From: Paenibacillus_AB hodogayensis
Lineage (GTDB): Bacteria; Bacillota; Bacilli; Paenibacillales; NBRC-103111
Length of the DNA stretch: 64,000 nucleotides
Direction of reading: 5' to 3'
NCBI RefSeq assembly: GCF_039536325.1
Contig: NZ_BAAAYO010000006.1
Location: 806,001 to 870,000, forward strand
Part shown: piece by piece, positions 50,212-58,926 of the stretch
Layout: each line of letters starts with the position of its first letter
Position numbering within the stretch: position 1 is the stretch's first letter
Made by a program: the position numbers and the translations under genes
The notes under the pieces: generated by a model
What the model was told of the DNA's origin: nothing
What the model saw: only the letters and a program-made list of their open reading frames with translations
The model's database searches: none

Positions 50212-50389
50212 ATTGTACGATTTTTCACACAAGTTGTCTCCAAAGCAATTCGAATTCATGCCTGTTGTGCGAACAATCGTACAAAAAGCAAGACGCGGCA
50301 TTCAAAAAGCCAAAATTTGTACGGTATTTCATATAAAACACTCGTCATTGCCTGGAAAAGACCGTTTCCTGTGTGAAATATCGTACAAA
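50212..50389. repeat. Two paired inverted repeats of a TTGTACGATATTTCACACAA-type motif
   Basis: Copies are at 50212-50232 (+), 50265-50285 (-), 50316-50336 (+) and 50370-50389 (-). Within each pair the arms face each other across 32 or 33 bases, and the two pairs repeat with a period of about 104 bases. The shared core is TGTACGAT or TGTACGGT followed by TTTCACACAA or a close variant. Such doubled stem-loops can be REP-like elements, remnants of a miniature transposon, or binding sites. Confidence 0.75.
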
Positions 50390-50486
50390 GCGGCCTTCCT
50401 TCCAACGACCTTCGCTCCCTGCGCGCCAGTCAACATCATCATGGGTCAAGCACTGCAACGAATGCGCGCGGAACGGGCCATTCCGC

Positions 50487-50525
50487 GAAAAAAAACGCCT
50501 CCGCAGGTTTGGCCTGCGAAGGCGT
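50487..50525 (-). terminator. Rho-independent terminator of the C26 amidotransferase gene
   Basis: On the minus strand ACGCCTTCGCAGG and CCTGCGGAGGCGT form a 13-base stem with one mismatch around a five-base loop and are followed by eight T. Confidence 0.92.
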
Positions 50526-50600
50526 CTTCTGGAACCCATACTTTGTCACACGGAATCGCTTCTGTGTCTTCAACCTTTTGCTAGATGCTTATCGCCGGAA

Positions 50601-51293
50601 TCAACGGCAGGCGGCTACGAACGCTTCGAACAGCTTGCGCGACACGTCGTCGCTCGCAGCCGTATCCTCGGGATGCCACTGCACCCCGATAACGAACGGG
50701 TGCGCCGTGCTCTCGATCGCTTCGACGATGCCGTCCTCCGCAGAGGCCGTAATGCGCATGTCCGGAGCCGGCTGCTTGACGGACTGGTGGTGAAAGCTGT
50801 TCACCTTGAACTCGGTCGCGCCCGCTATCGTCGCCACCCGGCTGTCCCCTTGGGCCCGAACCCGGTGGGACAGATGGTTTCTCGGCGCCTTCTGGCTATG
50901 CTGGAGCGGGCGGCACTGCGAATAAATGTCCTGGTACAGGCTCCCGCCGAGAGCGACGTTCAAAACCTGCTGCCCCCGGCATATGGCGAAGATCGGCTTG
51001 CCGCAGCCGGCATATTCGCGAACGAGCAGCAGCTCCAGCCGATCTCGCTCCGGCGTAACCCGGCCGAGTCCGGGCAGCGGCTCCTCCCCGTAATAGGACG
51101 GATCGACGTCGGGGCCGCCGGACAGCAAGAGCCCGCTCGTCACGGCGCACAGGCCGCGCACCTCCGCTTCCCCGAGGCCGAACGGCACGATAACGGGAAT
51201 GCCGCCCGCCTGCAAAACGGCGTCGGCATAAGCGTGCTTCAAACCGGCGTACTCGTCTTCGTAATTGGCCGATATGGCAATGATCGGTTTCAT
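50601..51293 (-). CDS. Class-I glutamine amidotransferase-like gamma-glutamyl hydrolase (peptidase C26)
   Basis: This protein of about 230 residues belongs to the PuuD-like gamma-glutamyl-GABA hydrolase family. The nucleophile elbow is IFAICRGQQVLNVALGG (Cys), and the catalytic His-Glu pair is in VIGVQWHPED. LLLSGGPDVDPSYYGEEPLP is the family's oxyanion region. The ATG at 51293 is preferred because GGAGGG lies 6 bases upstream; the ATG at 51299 touches the ribosome site. It lies 100 bases upstream of the DUF4127 stop, in the same direction. The substrate is unproven. Confidence 0.9.
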   Translation of the reverse strand: MKPIIAISANYEDEYAGLKHAYADAVLQAGGIPVIVPFGLGEAEVRGLCAVTSGLLLSGGPDVDPSYYGEEPLPGLGRVTPERDRLELLLVREYAGCGKPIFAICRGQQVLNVALGGSLYQDIYSQCRPLQHSQKAPRNHLSHRVRAQGDSRVATIAGATEFKVNSFHHQSVKQPAPDMRITASAEDGIVEAIESTAHPFVIGVQWHPEDTAASDDVSRKLFEAFVAACR

Positions 51294-51399
51294 CCGCATC
51301 CCTCCGCATCGATCGGTTGGGTCATTCTTCCTTATTTATACCCTATGCGGGGAGGGCTGTAAACGGTGACGCCGGGAGCGGCCGGATAGTTGAATGGCC

Positions 51400-52968
51400 T
51401 TACACGCCGTCCGGCCCGGCCTCCAGCACCGTCTCGAAGCCGACCTCGAACATGCGGCTCCACGGCAGGTGCACGTCCTCGATCCGGACGCGTCCCGGAC
51501 AACCTTTCTGGACATATTGGGCAAAAAACTGCTCCAGCTTGCCGCAAATGACCGCGTAAACGTCGTCCTGCACGTGGGTCAGCTCGTAGTAGCTTGCTCC
51601 GAGCCTCGGCAGCTCGTTATGGATGACGTCCTTGCGTACGATCGCCTGGTAGCCCCAATCCTCGATCAGCCGGAAATAGTAGTACGCCCGGCTGCGGTTC
51701 AGCCGCTCCGCGGAATCGTCCCCGCGGCCGCGATAGTACGATTCGATGATCGCGTGAGACACGACCGTCCCCATCGTATTGCCGGACGTGTTCCAAGCTG
51801 CGTAAGCGGCGATGTCGTGCAGAAGTCCGCTGGCGGAGACGAGCTTCATGAACGGAAGATCCGCCCCGTTGCTGACGGCTACGTCGGCGAGCGCGACCGT
51901 ATGCCCTTCGCGGATATAATGACGGATCGCCTGCACGAACTCCTTCGGGTTCGTCTCCGAGAAATACGCGCGATTGCGCTCCGCGTAAGGGGTCGAGCAT
52001 TCGGCCATATCCTTCTGGCCGACCGGCGGCGAATTCGTCATCAGAATAAAGTCGGTTCCGGCAGAGTTGTCGTGTGCTACCGCGCCCGCCGCCGTCAGAT
52101 GATACTTGATGCTTTCCCCGAGCGAACGGTCCTCGTATTTCGGCACGACGAACGGCCCGTGCACGGACGAATAGCGCACGAACGCCTTCGGCACGTAACC
52201 CTTCGCCTCGCAGAACGCCCGGGCGAACAGCGTGCAGCCGATCTCGTCGGCGCCCGGGTAGATCAGGATACGGTCGCCCAGCTCCAGCTCCTCGGCGAGC
52301 AGCGACAGCTTGCGCTGCTCCATCGGGCTGAAGCCGTACTTGGAGTTGTCGTCCAGCGGAACGATCAGGAAATCGATCACGCCGCTCTGGACCAGCTTCA
52401 TCGTCTCCGCATTGACAAAAGAATTCGTCCGGCGCCGGTTCAGGAAATCCGCCAGTACGTCCTGCGGAATCTTCGCCTTCACTGCTTCCAGCCGGGCCGT
52501 CTCCGCGTCGTCGAGCGTCTCCTGCTCGGCTTTGTCGTTCAACCAGCCGTACGTGTACAGCTCGTTGCCGTAATCCGCGTAATAGTCCGGCTCCTCCTCG
52601 GAGCTGGAATAGGCGGGCACGCGGGTAATGAGGTTGAACGCATAGATGCGCAGGTGCGGATGGCTCTGCTTCAGCCGGGCCAGCACGTCGAGGCGCTCCG
52701 TACACGTCGCTTCGCTCGTATGGTGCAGCCGGGACGGCACAATGCCGCCGTGAACGAGCATATCGATCGACACGATCAGGGCGTCCGCGTCGGGGGCTGC
52801 GCCCAGCAGCCATTCCCGGACGGCATCCGTATCGGCCGGCGTTTTCTTGCGGCCCAACAGCGCCATATCCGGCACTTCCAGAGTCAGGTCGGTCATGGAA
52901 GCCAACTGAAGCGGATAGCGGTAATTGCAAGGTCTTTCGTCCAAGGGGACATATACGATTTTACGCAT
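51400..52968 (-). CDS. DUF4127 family protein
   Basis: This 522-residue protein shows DUF4127 throughout: KIVYVPLDERPCNYRYP at the start, ADALIVSIDMLVHGGIVPSR, DFLIVPLDDNSKYGFSPMEQ, YPGADEIGCTLFAR and the late NTSGNTMGTVVSHAI. The conserved Asp, Glu and Asn residues suggest an enzyme, and relatives are often found near carbohydrate genes, but no activity is established. The ATG at 52968 follows AACGGGAGAGAAACC. It is upstream of the C26 amidotransferase gene on the same strand and could be co-transcribed. Confidence 0.9.
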   Translation of the reverse strand: MRKIVYVPLDERPCNYRYPLQLASMTDLTLEVPDMALLGRKKTPADTDAVREWLLGAAPDADALIVSIDMLVHGGIVPSRLHHTSEATCTERLDVLARLKQSHPHLRIYAFNLITRVPAYSSSEEEPDYYADYGNELYTYGWLNDKAEQETLDDAETARLEAVKAKIPQDVLADFLNRRRTNSFVNAETMKLVQSGVIDFLIVPLDDNSKYGFSPMEQRKLSLLAEELELGDRILIYPGADEIGCTLFARAFCEAKGYVPKAFVRYSSVHGPFVVPKYEDRSLGESIKYHLTAAGAVAHDNSAGTDFILMTNSPPVGQKDMAECSTPYAERNRAYFSETNPKEFVQAIRHYIREGHTVALADVAVSNGADLPFMKLVSASGLLHDIAAYAAWNTSGNTMGTVVSHAIIESYYRGRGDDSAERLNRSRAYYYFRLIEDWGYQAIVRKDVIHNELPRLGASYYELTHVQDDVYAVICGKLEQFFAQYVQKGCPGRVRIEDVHLPWSRMFEVGFETVLEAGPDGV

Positions 52969-53188
52969 GGTTTCTCTCCCGTTGATGAAGTGATAGAAAT
53001 ATTTTTCTTTTTATGCAATTAAGTTTGGAGAATAACTCCATTCTATCACGACTGCACGGTTTGGAAAAGGGCGCTTTGTTCCCCGGTAGGCAATTGATCG
53101 GCATATATGACGGAACGCCGGCATAATGGTGGATGTGAACCATTTTGGCCGTTACCGGCCTCATTCCGAACAAGAGGAGCATGTGCAC

Positions 53189-54391
53189 ATGAAGCCTACA
53201 CATCGTCCGTCCCCGTCCAAAACCGAGGTGCCTCAGCCGATCCGTGCCGACGGGGCCGGAGCGGTCGACAAAGGTCCGCGGGACGTCATGAGAGATCTGG
53301 AAAATCCGGATATGTTCGTCCCTCCCGTCACCGATGCGGGACTTGTGCCGAATCTGAAATTTTCTTTCTCGGATACGCATATGCAGCTCAACCATGGCGG
53401 CTGGTCGCGGGAAGTAACGGTGCGGGAGCTGCCGATCGCCAAGACGATGGCGGGCGTCAACATGAGCCTGACGCCCGGCGGGGTGCGCGAGCTGCACTGG
53501 CACCAGCAGGCGGAATGGTCGTATATGCTGCTCGGGCACGCCCGGATTACTTCCGTCGATCAGAACGGGCGCAATTTTATCGCCGACGTCGGGCCGGGCG
53601 ATCTGTGGTATTTCCCCCCTGGTATTCCGCATTCGATCCAAGGGCTTGAGGGCGGCTGCGAGTTTCTGCTCGTCTTCGACGACGGCACCTTCTCCGATCT
53701 GAATACGCTGTCGCTCTCCGACTGGTTCGCCCATACGCCGAGAGACGTGCTCTCCGCCAATTTCGGGGTGCCGCCGGAGCAGTTCGCGGACATTCCGAAC
53801 GGCCAAGTATACATTTATCAGGACAAAGTCCCCGGCCCGTTGGCCAGCCAAGCGGTGAAGTCGCCTCAAGGCACCATTCCGCTGACGTTCAAGCACGAGC
53901 TGCTGGCCCAGCCGCCGATGCGGCTGCCGGGGGGCAGCGTGCGCATCGTCGATTCCACCAACTTTCCGATCTCCCAGACGATCGCGGCCGCGCTGGTGGA
54001 GATCGAGCCGGGCGGCATGCGGGAGATGCACTGGCACCCCAACAACGACGAATGGCAGTATTACATCGCGGGGCAAGGGCGCATGACCGTGTTCGCCGGC
54101 AACGGAAGCGCCCGCACGTTCGATTATCGCGCCGGGGACGTCGGATATGTGCCGTTCGCGTTTGGACATTACATTCAGAATACGGGAACGCAGTCGTTAT
54201 GGTTTCTGGAAATGTTCAAAAGCAACCGGTTCGAGGACGTTTCGCTGAACCAGTGGCTGGCGCTGACGCCGCACGAGCTGGTGGAGAGCAACCTGCGCGT
54301 GGGAGCCGACTTCACGGACGCGCTCAGCAAGGAAAAGCACCCGGTGGTCAAATATCCCGGCTATTCCTATTACCCGAAGCTGGAGCGCTGA
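53189..54391 (+). CDS. Bicupin of the oxalate decarboxylase/oxidase type
   Basis: This 400-residue protein starts at the ATG at 53189 (GAGGAG 9 bases upstream). Two cupin domains each carry a manganese-binding set: ELHWHQQAEWSYMLLGHARI with YFPPGIPHSIQGLEGG in the first and EMHWHPNNDEWQYYIAGQGR with YVPFAFGHYIQNTG in the second. The architecture and length equal OxdC, which turns oxalate into formate and CO2. The active-site lid, SENST in Bacillus OxdC, reads SDLNT here, so the catalytic Glu is an Asp. This could lower decarboxylase activity or favour oxidase or another acid. It has no signal peptide. Confidence 0.88.
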   Translation: MKPTHRPSPSKTEVPQPIRADGAGAVDKGPRDVMRDLENPDMFVPPVTDAGLVPNLKFSFSDTHMQLNHGGWSREVTVRELPIAKTMAGVNMSLTPGGVRELHWHQQAEWSYMLLGHARITSVDQNGRNFIADVGPGDLWYFPPGIPHSIQGLEGGCEFLLVFDDGTFSDLNTLSLSDWFAHTPRDVLSANFGVPPEQFADIPNGQVYIYQDKVPGPLASQAVKSPQGTIPLTFKHELLAQPPMRLPGGSVRIVDSTNFPISQTIAAALVEIEPGGMREMHWHPNNDEWQYYIAGQGRMTVFAGNGSARTFDYRAGDVGYVPFAFGHYIQNTGTQSLWFLEMFKSNRFEDVSLNQWLALTPHELVESNLRVGADFTDALSKEKHPVVKYPGYSYYPKLER

Positions 54392-54406
54392 CAAGCGACA
54401 AGAAAG

Positions 54407-54439
54407 AAAGAGCCGCATCCGGGGAAGGATCGGCTCTTT
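54407..54439. terminator. Hairpin between convergent bicupin and AraC-type genes
   Basis: The arms AAAGAGCCG (54407-54415) and CGGCTCTTT (54431-54439) are perfect complements 15 bases after the bicupin stop, with a further short inner pairing. It is U-rich at both ends and probably acts in both directions. Confidence 0.75.
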
Positions 54440-54458
54440 GCGCGTGTCCGCTAACGGC

Positions 54459-54545
54459 TTATTTCTTGTTCCGTTCCAGCAGCATGGCCACCTGAATATC
54501 GAGCTGCCGCTCCAGCGTGCTTTCCCGAATTCGCAGAGCCAGCTC
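54459..54545 (-). pseudogene. Duplicate 3' tail of a siderophore-binding-type gene
   Basis: On the minus strand about 28 codons read RESTLERQLDIQVAMLLERN and end KK-stop (TAA at 54459-54461). This is a diverged copy of the last residues of the neighbouring AraC/FecB fusion (LSLEQQLDIQTRLLTRKR). It is the only part left of a second binding-protein gene that once lay here, probably lost by recombination between the paralogues. Confidence 0.65.
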
Positions 54546-54555
54546 CGGCTTTGCA

Positions 54556-56139
54556 CTAGCGCTTTCGCGTCAGTAGCCGCGTCTGGATATCCAACTGCTG
54601 CTCCAGGGAAAGCGGGTCGTTCCAAGCGAACCGGTTGATGTCCACCTCATAGACGCGCCCTTTCCGCACCGCGTCCAGCCCTTGCCACAGCTCGCTGCTC
54701 ATGATCTCGCGGGCCCGCTTCTCCCCGCCGTGCTCGTTCCAGACGCTGACGAACATGTGGTCTGCAGCGTATTGCGGCAGCTCGCGGAACGGGATCGCCA
54801 TGCCCGGGCCTTTGCCCAGCACATGCTCGGCGAGCTGCATCGGCGGCGAATAGCCAAGCGTGCCGTACAAATTCCGCGTCCCGCGGCCGAAACGGATGTT
54901 GACCGCCCAAATTCGGTCCCCCCAGATTTCGTAGGCAGCGACCGTCTCGCCGGGGCCGACCGCGCCGGCCGTATTTCGCCGTGCCTTCCTCTCCTTGTCC
55001 GCAAACCGTTCGATCCACGCCTTCGCCCCGTCTGTCCGGTCCAGCAGTTCGCCCAAATATTCAAGCTCCTTCAGCGTGTCGTATTGCCCCCAGGGAAGCG
55101 AAACCGTCGTGGCAATCTGCGAAAAGTGCTCGTGCTTCGTGCGCGTGGTCAGAATCAAGTCCGGTTCGAGCTCGGAGATTTTGGTTAATGAAACCGGAAA
55201 ACCGATATCCTGTATGCCTTGAGCTCGCAACGACGTGGCGAAAGCCGAAAGCTGCTTGGCCGTCGTTCCGGCAGGCTTCAGACCCAGCGCGAACAGATGG
55301 CCCAAATATTGCAGGCAGACGATCGTCTTCGGCTTCTTGACGTACAAACTCGGCGACATGCCGACGACCTGCTTGAATTTGCGGCTCAGGTACAGGCCGT
55401 CGGAATAGCCGACGACCGGGGCGATCTGATCGAGCGTCGCCTTCGACAGCAGCAGTTGCTCCTTCGCCTTGGCGACACGCACTTGGGCAAAATAATCGGC
55501 GAACGTCTGCCCTGTCGTCTTCTTGAACAGAACCGAGAAATATTCGGGAGTCAACCCGCAGCTTTGCGCCAAGTAATCGCGGGTAATGTCGAGCCGGTAG
55601 TTCTCGTGTATGTAAGCGACCGCTTGGCGGATGCGCCGCTCGGGATCTCCGTCACCTGTCTCCGGAAGCCGGCTCGTCAAGTGATGAAGAATCGTGCGGA
55701 ACAGCGCGTCCGTCTGGAAATCCGGCTCCCCCCGTCCTCGCTCCCACGCTTCGGCCAGCTGCGCCGCCAAAGCGCACACGTCGCCCGGCTGCTCGACGAG
55801 CGCTTCTCCGGACCGGATAAACTCGCCCGATTCCTTGACCAGTACCTGGCGGTTGTCGCGCGCCTCCTCCACGTCCCATATTTCGAACGACAAGAGCGTT
55901 CCCTTGAATATGCTGCTGCGCAAGCGGTGAATATCCACCACGGCGCCCGGGTTCAGAAACAGGATCGTGTCCGGAGCCAGCTTGTTTTTGCGACCGTCTA
56001 CATACGCTTCGCCGCTGCCCGCTGCGGCGACGAACAGGGAATGCGTTATCGCCGTCTCTTGGCACGGCAGTTGCTCCGGCGTCCAGACGTGCGATTTGAC
56101 GCCAACAAGTTTGTATATTTTACTATAGGTAGGCTTCAC
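54556..56139 (-). CDS. AraC-family regulator fused to a FecB-type siderophore-binding domain
   Basis: This regulator of about 527 residues starts at GTG 56139 (AAAGGAG 8 bases upstream). Residues 1-150 are a cupin-like sensor. Residues 165-265 are the two AraC helix-turn-helices (DYLAQSCGLTPEYFSVLFKK, APVVGYSDGLYLSRKFKQVV). Residues 270-527 form a periplasmic-binding-protein-2 domain (TIVCLQYLGHLFALGLKPAG, ELEPDLILTTRTKHEHFSQI) with no signal peptide, so it works in the cytoplasm. This is the layout of the Bacillus Btr regulator, which binds bacillibactin and activates its uptake genes. Two Fur-like boxes lie directly upstream. No siderophore transporter is adjacent. Confidence 0.9.
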   Translation of the reverse strand: MKPTYSKIYKLVGVKSHVWTPEQLPCQETAITHSLFVAAAGSGEAYVDGRKNKLAPDTILFLNPGAVVDIHRLRSSIFKGTLLSFEIWDVEEARDNRQVLVKESGEFIRSGEALVEQPGDVCALAAQLAEAWERGRGEPDFQTDALFRTILHHLTSRLPETGDGDPERRIRQAVAYIHENYRLDITRDYLAQSCGLTPEYFSVLFKKTTGQTFADYFAQVRVAKAKEQLLLSKATLDQIAPVVGYSDGLYLSRKFKQVVGMSPSLYVKKPKTIVCLQYLGHLFALGLKPAGTTAKQLSAFATSLRAQGIQDIGFPVSLTKISELEPDLILTTRTKHEHFSQIATTVSLPWGQYDTLKELEYLGELLDRTDGAKAWIERFADKERKARRNTAGAVGPGETVAAYEIWGDRIWAVNIRFGRGTRNLYGTLGYSPPMQLAEHVLGKGPGMAIPFRELPQYAADHMFVSVWNEHGGEKRAREIMSSELWQGLDAVRKGRVYEVDINRFAWNDPLSLEQQLDIQTRLLTRKR

Positions 56140-56183
56140 GCCGGCATCTCCTTTCTTACCGAAAACAATATCAAAATAACAAT

Positions 56184-56219
56184 TGATACTCATTCTCATT
56201 ATATTGATAATTGTTCTCA
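56184..56219 (-). promoter_or_regulatory. Two tandem Fur-like boxes upstream of the AraC/FecB regulator
   Basis: Both fit the 7-1-7 pattern TGATAAT-N-ATTATCA: TGATACT C ATTCTCA at 56184-56198 (12 of 14) and TGATAAT T GTTCTCA at 56205-56219 (12 of 14), 21 bases apart. They sit 45 to 80 bases before the regulator start, consistent with iron repression, and could also affect the divergent NagZ-like gene. Confidence 0.65.
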
Positions 56220-56297
56220 TTTACAATCGTCGGTATTCAGCCCGGCAGCGTTGGGCATATTGCATAAGGAATCGGAACCGGAAAGGAACAAACTTCC

Positions 56298-57623
56298 ATG
56301 CGAACTGTACGTATTGCACTCGTTTTGCTGATTTGCGCCGCCTTCGGAGCCGCCTGCTCGGGCAAGTCCGGCGAAGGGCCGACGGGAGGCCCTCAAGCAA
56401 ACGGCGGCCAGACCGGCCAAGCCGGAGCGGGAGCGAACCCCGGCGCCCCGGACCAGCCGACAAACCCGCCCAATGACTCGGGCGGGACAGGAAGTGCTCC
56501 GGCCCAGCCGTCCAAGCCCCCTGCCCCTCCCTCCGATCCGGTCAAGGATACGATCCGTTCGATGACGCTCGACCAGAAGCTCGGGCAGATGATCATCGCC
56601 GGAATCGACGGCACGAAGATCGACGAGCAGGCAAAACGACTGATCGCCGAGGATGCCGTGGGCGGATTTATTTTGTATAAACCAAACATCGAAACGGTCG
56701 AGCAGACGGTCGCTTTGTTGAACGCCCTGAAGGACGCCAACAAGGCAAACCCGGCTCCGCTGCTTCTAAGCGTCGATCAGGAGGGCGGCAAGGTGGACCG
56801 GATGCCGCCGTCGTTCGTGCCCGTGCCGTCCAGCCGGGAGATCGCCAAATCCGGCGACAGCGAAAAAGCCCGCGCCATCGGCGAGGCCATAGGAGCCGGG
56901 GTACGCGCGCTCGGCTTTAACGTCGACTTCGCACCGGTGCTCGATATCGACAGCAATCCGAACAATCCGGTAATCGGCAGCCGTTCGTTCGGCCCGACCG
57001 CAGCGGTCGTCAGCTCGTTCGGTATCGCCGAAATGTCCGGGCTGCAAGCCGGGCAGGTCGTTCCGGTGGTGAAGCATTTTCCCGGCCATGGCGACACGTC
57101 CGTTGACTCGCACTTGGAGCTGCCGGTCGTCAACAAGACGCTCGAGCAGCTGCGCAAGCTGGAGCTCGTCCCGTTCGCAAAAGCGATCGAGGCGAAAGCG
57201 GACGCGGTAATGATCGCGCACATTTTGCTGCCGCAGCTCGATACGGAATTCCCGTCCTCCATGTCGGCCAAAGTCATCGCCGACGTGCTGCGCACGGAGA
57301 TGGGTTTCGAAGGAGTCGTCATTACCGACGATATGACGATGGGCGCCATCGTAAAGCATTACGACCTCGGCCAAGCGGCGGTCCGTTCGGTCCGCGCCGG
57401 AGCGGATATCGTGCTGGTCGCCCATGAATACGCGAACGCCAAGCTGGCGCTCGGCGCGTTGAAGCAGGCGGTGGAGAGCGGACAGATTGCCGTGGAGGCG
57501 ATCGACCGCAGAGTATACCGCATTCTGACACTCAAGACGAAGTACAAGCTGAGCGACGCTCCCGCCGGGACGGTCGATATGGAGCCGATCAACGCGGCCT
57601 TGCGCCAGGCGGTCGGCAAATAA
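56298..57623 (+). CDS. NagZ-like beta-N-acetylhexosaminidase (GH3) lipoprotein
   Basis: This 441-residue lipoprotein has the lipobox AAFGAACSG, then a 60-residue disordered linker rich in Gly, Pro, Asn and Ala (about 22-85). The GH3 catalytic barrel follows. VVPVVKHFPGHGDTSVDSH carries the His/Asp catalytic dyad loop of NagZ, and GVVITDDMTMGAI the nucleophile Asp. It should trim GlcNAc from peptidoglycan fragments on the cell surface, as Bacillus NagZ does. It starts at the ATG at 56298 with AAAGGA about 12 bases upstream. A terminator follows at 57739. Confidence 0.92.
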   Translation: MRTVRIALVLLICAAFGAACSGKSGEGPTGGPQANGGQTGQAGAGANPGAPDQPTNPPNDSGGTGSAPAQPSKPPAPPSDPVKDTIRSMTLDQKLGQMIIAGIDGTKIDEQAKRLIAEDAVGGFILYKPNIETVEQTVALLNALKDANKANPAPLLLSVDQEGGKVDRMPPSFVPVPSSREIAKSGDSEKARAIGEAIGAGVRALGFNVDFAPVLDIDSNPNNPVIGSRSFGPTAAVVSSFGIAEMSGLQAGQVVPVVKHFPGHGDTSVDSHLELPVVNKTLEQLRKLELVPFAKAIEAKADAVMIAHILLPQLDTEFPSSMSAKVIADVLRTEMGFEGVVITDDMTMGAIVKHYDLGQAAVRSVRAGADIVLVAHEYANAKLALGALKQAVESGQIAVEAIDRRVYRILTLKTKYKLSDAPAGTVDMEPINAALRQAVGK

Positions 57624-57738
57624 AGTCGCAATGGGCCGGTCCCGCTATGTCCGGCCAAAGGAATGCTTTCCCGGTCAGCTTCGCCGCTATGCCGACCGGT
57701 CCAGTACGCAGGACAGCCCGCCAACCCGGTGAGTGTGC

Positions 57739-57783
57739 AAAAAAGTCTTCATGACCGCAACAAGCGGCATGAAGACTTTTTTT
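57739..57783. terminator. Strong bidirectional terminator
   Basis: The 15-base arms AAAAAAGTCTTCATG (57739-57753) and CATGAAGACTTTTTT (57769-57783) are perfect complements around a 15-base loop. The A and T runs serve the NagZ gene on the plus strand and the exporter-like gene on the minus strand. Confidence 0.93.
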
Positions 57784-57813
57784 GTCGGACGGGATGTTCC
57801 CAAAGCTCCGATC

Positions 57814-58836
57814 CTATAGCTGAAAAAACGCTTGACGACCGTCTACGATCGACCGCGACGACACGAACAAAAACGTCTGGGTAACGCCGGAAAACTCCTC
57901 CACGTATTCGGTCAGCGCTTCGTAAGCCTGGTAGTAAGGAAACAGACCGTACGGAGATGCGTCGCCGTCCGACTGCAGCAGCTCCGGCCGAAGCGCCTTC
58001 AGCATTAGCTTGTCGTGCACTCTCCGCCCTTGCATAACCCTCTCCTGCAGCCTAACGGTCAAACCGATCGCGCGAATCAGCCTCTGCCGTTCCCCGCTCG
58101 AAAGATCCGCTTTCTGCAGCGCCTTGACCAGATCGCGTATCCGCTCCAGCATCGTCTCGTACGTGCGGAACAGATCGCCCGGTTCCAAAGCCCCCTTGTT
58201 ATTCAACCAGCGGTCTTCGCGAATCAATCCGGATATTTCCTTGCCGGATTCGATGTACGTCCGCACTTCTTCGATCTGCATGCGCATTTGCGGCTTATAT
58301 GGCGTCATCCGGCTGCACATCAAATCGTGCTGGATGTAGTACAGCAGCGTCCGGAGCATGCTTTCCGATTTCATCAGCAGCACTTCCTCCCGCTCCCGAT
58401 GAACCGGCTTGCGGATCAGATTAACCAACGTTCCGACGACCATGCCGATAATGACCAGCATGAACTGATGGTAAGCGGCGTTGCCGTGCAGCTCGCTCGA
58501 GGTGCCGATCGTATTGACCGCCACGATGACCGCGAGCGTGAGCGACGCCGTCTTGCGCAAGCGGACGTGAAGCGCCATGACGAGCAAGGAAACGCCGGCG
58601 ATGACGATCGAGTAGTTGCCGAACAGCAGCGCAGCGCCGATCCCGAGCAGCACCGAGCATAAGGCGCTGGCCAGATGCGCCAGCGTATGCTTCAGCGACC
58701 GGTACACCGACGGCTGTACGGCAAGCATCGAGATGATGCCGGCGAAGTGACTCGGCTCCAGGTGCATCAGGCGGGCGATCGATATGCTGATCGCAATTGC
58801 AATGACGGTTTTTATAACACGAAGTCCGACCAACAT
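57814..58836 (-). CDS. Aromatic-acid-exporter-like (DUF939/FUSC) membrane protein
   Basis: This protein of about 340 residues has a block of membrane helices at about 5-140 (RVIKTVIAIAISISIARLM, HFAGIISMLAVQPSVYRSLK, LFGNYSIVIAGVSLLVMALH, MLVIIGMVVGTLVNLIRKPV). A long cytoplasmic helical domain fills the rest. The QPSVYRSLK segment and the overall plan are typical of the ArAE_1/YgaE-type family. Its transport role is presumed by analogy. It starts at the ATG at 58836, 5 bases after GGGGGTG. It is transcribed alone, towards the shared terminator at 57739. Confidence 0.87.
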   Translation of the reverse strand: MLVGLRVIKTVIAIAISISIARLMHLEPSHFAGIISMLAVQPSVYRSLKHTLAHLASALCSVLLGIGAALLFGNYSIVIAGVSLLVMALHVRLRKTASLTLAVIVAVNTIGTSSELHGNAAYHQFMLVIIGMVVGTLVNLIRKPVHREREEVLLMKSESMLRTLLYYIQHDLMCSRMTPYKPQMRMQIEEVRTYIESGKEISGLIREDRWLNNKGALEPGDLFRTYETMLERIRDLVKALQKADLSSGERQRLIRAIGLTVRLQERVMQGRRVHDKLMLKALRPELLQSDGDASPYGLFPYYQAYEALTEYVEEFSGVTQTFLFVSSRSIVDGRQAFFQL

Positions 58837-58926
58837 CAAAACACCCCCTTATTATGTTATATATCATAACACAAAAAGAGGGTTTTGAATGGTTTATTTG
58901 ATTTCATGTCATATTAGATTACATTA

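Larger units (their letters stand above)
50106..50590. other. Non-coding gap carrying repeats and a terminator
   Basis: No convincing gene is seen. The first 100 bases show nothing. From 50212 to 50389 lie four copies of a 20-21 base motif, and from 50487 a strong terminator for the minus-strand amidotransferase gene. A plus-strand frame of 123 codons (50213-50584) is only the translation of the repeats and terminator and is rejected as a gene. Confidence 0.7.

Noticed and set aside
50213..50584. 123-codon plus-strand frame in the repeat region
   Set aside because: It is built from the inverted repeats and the terminator and has no ribosome site.
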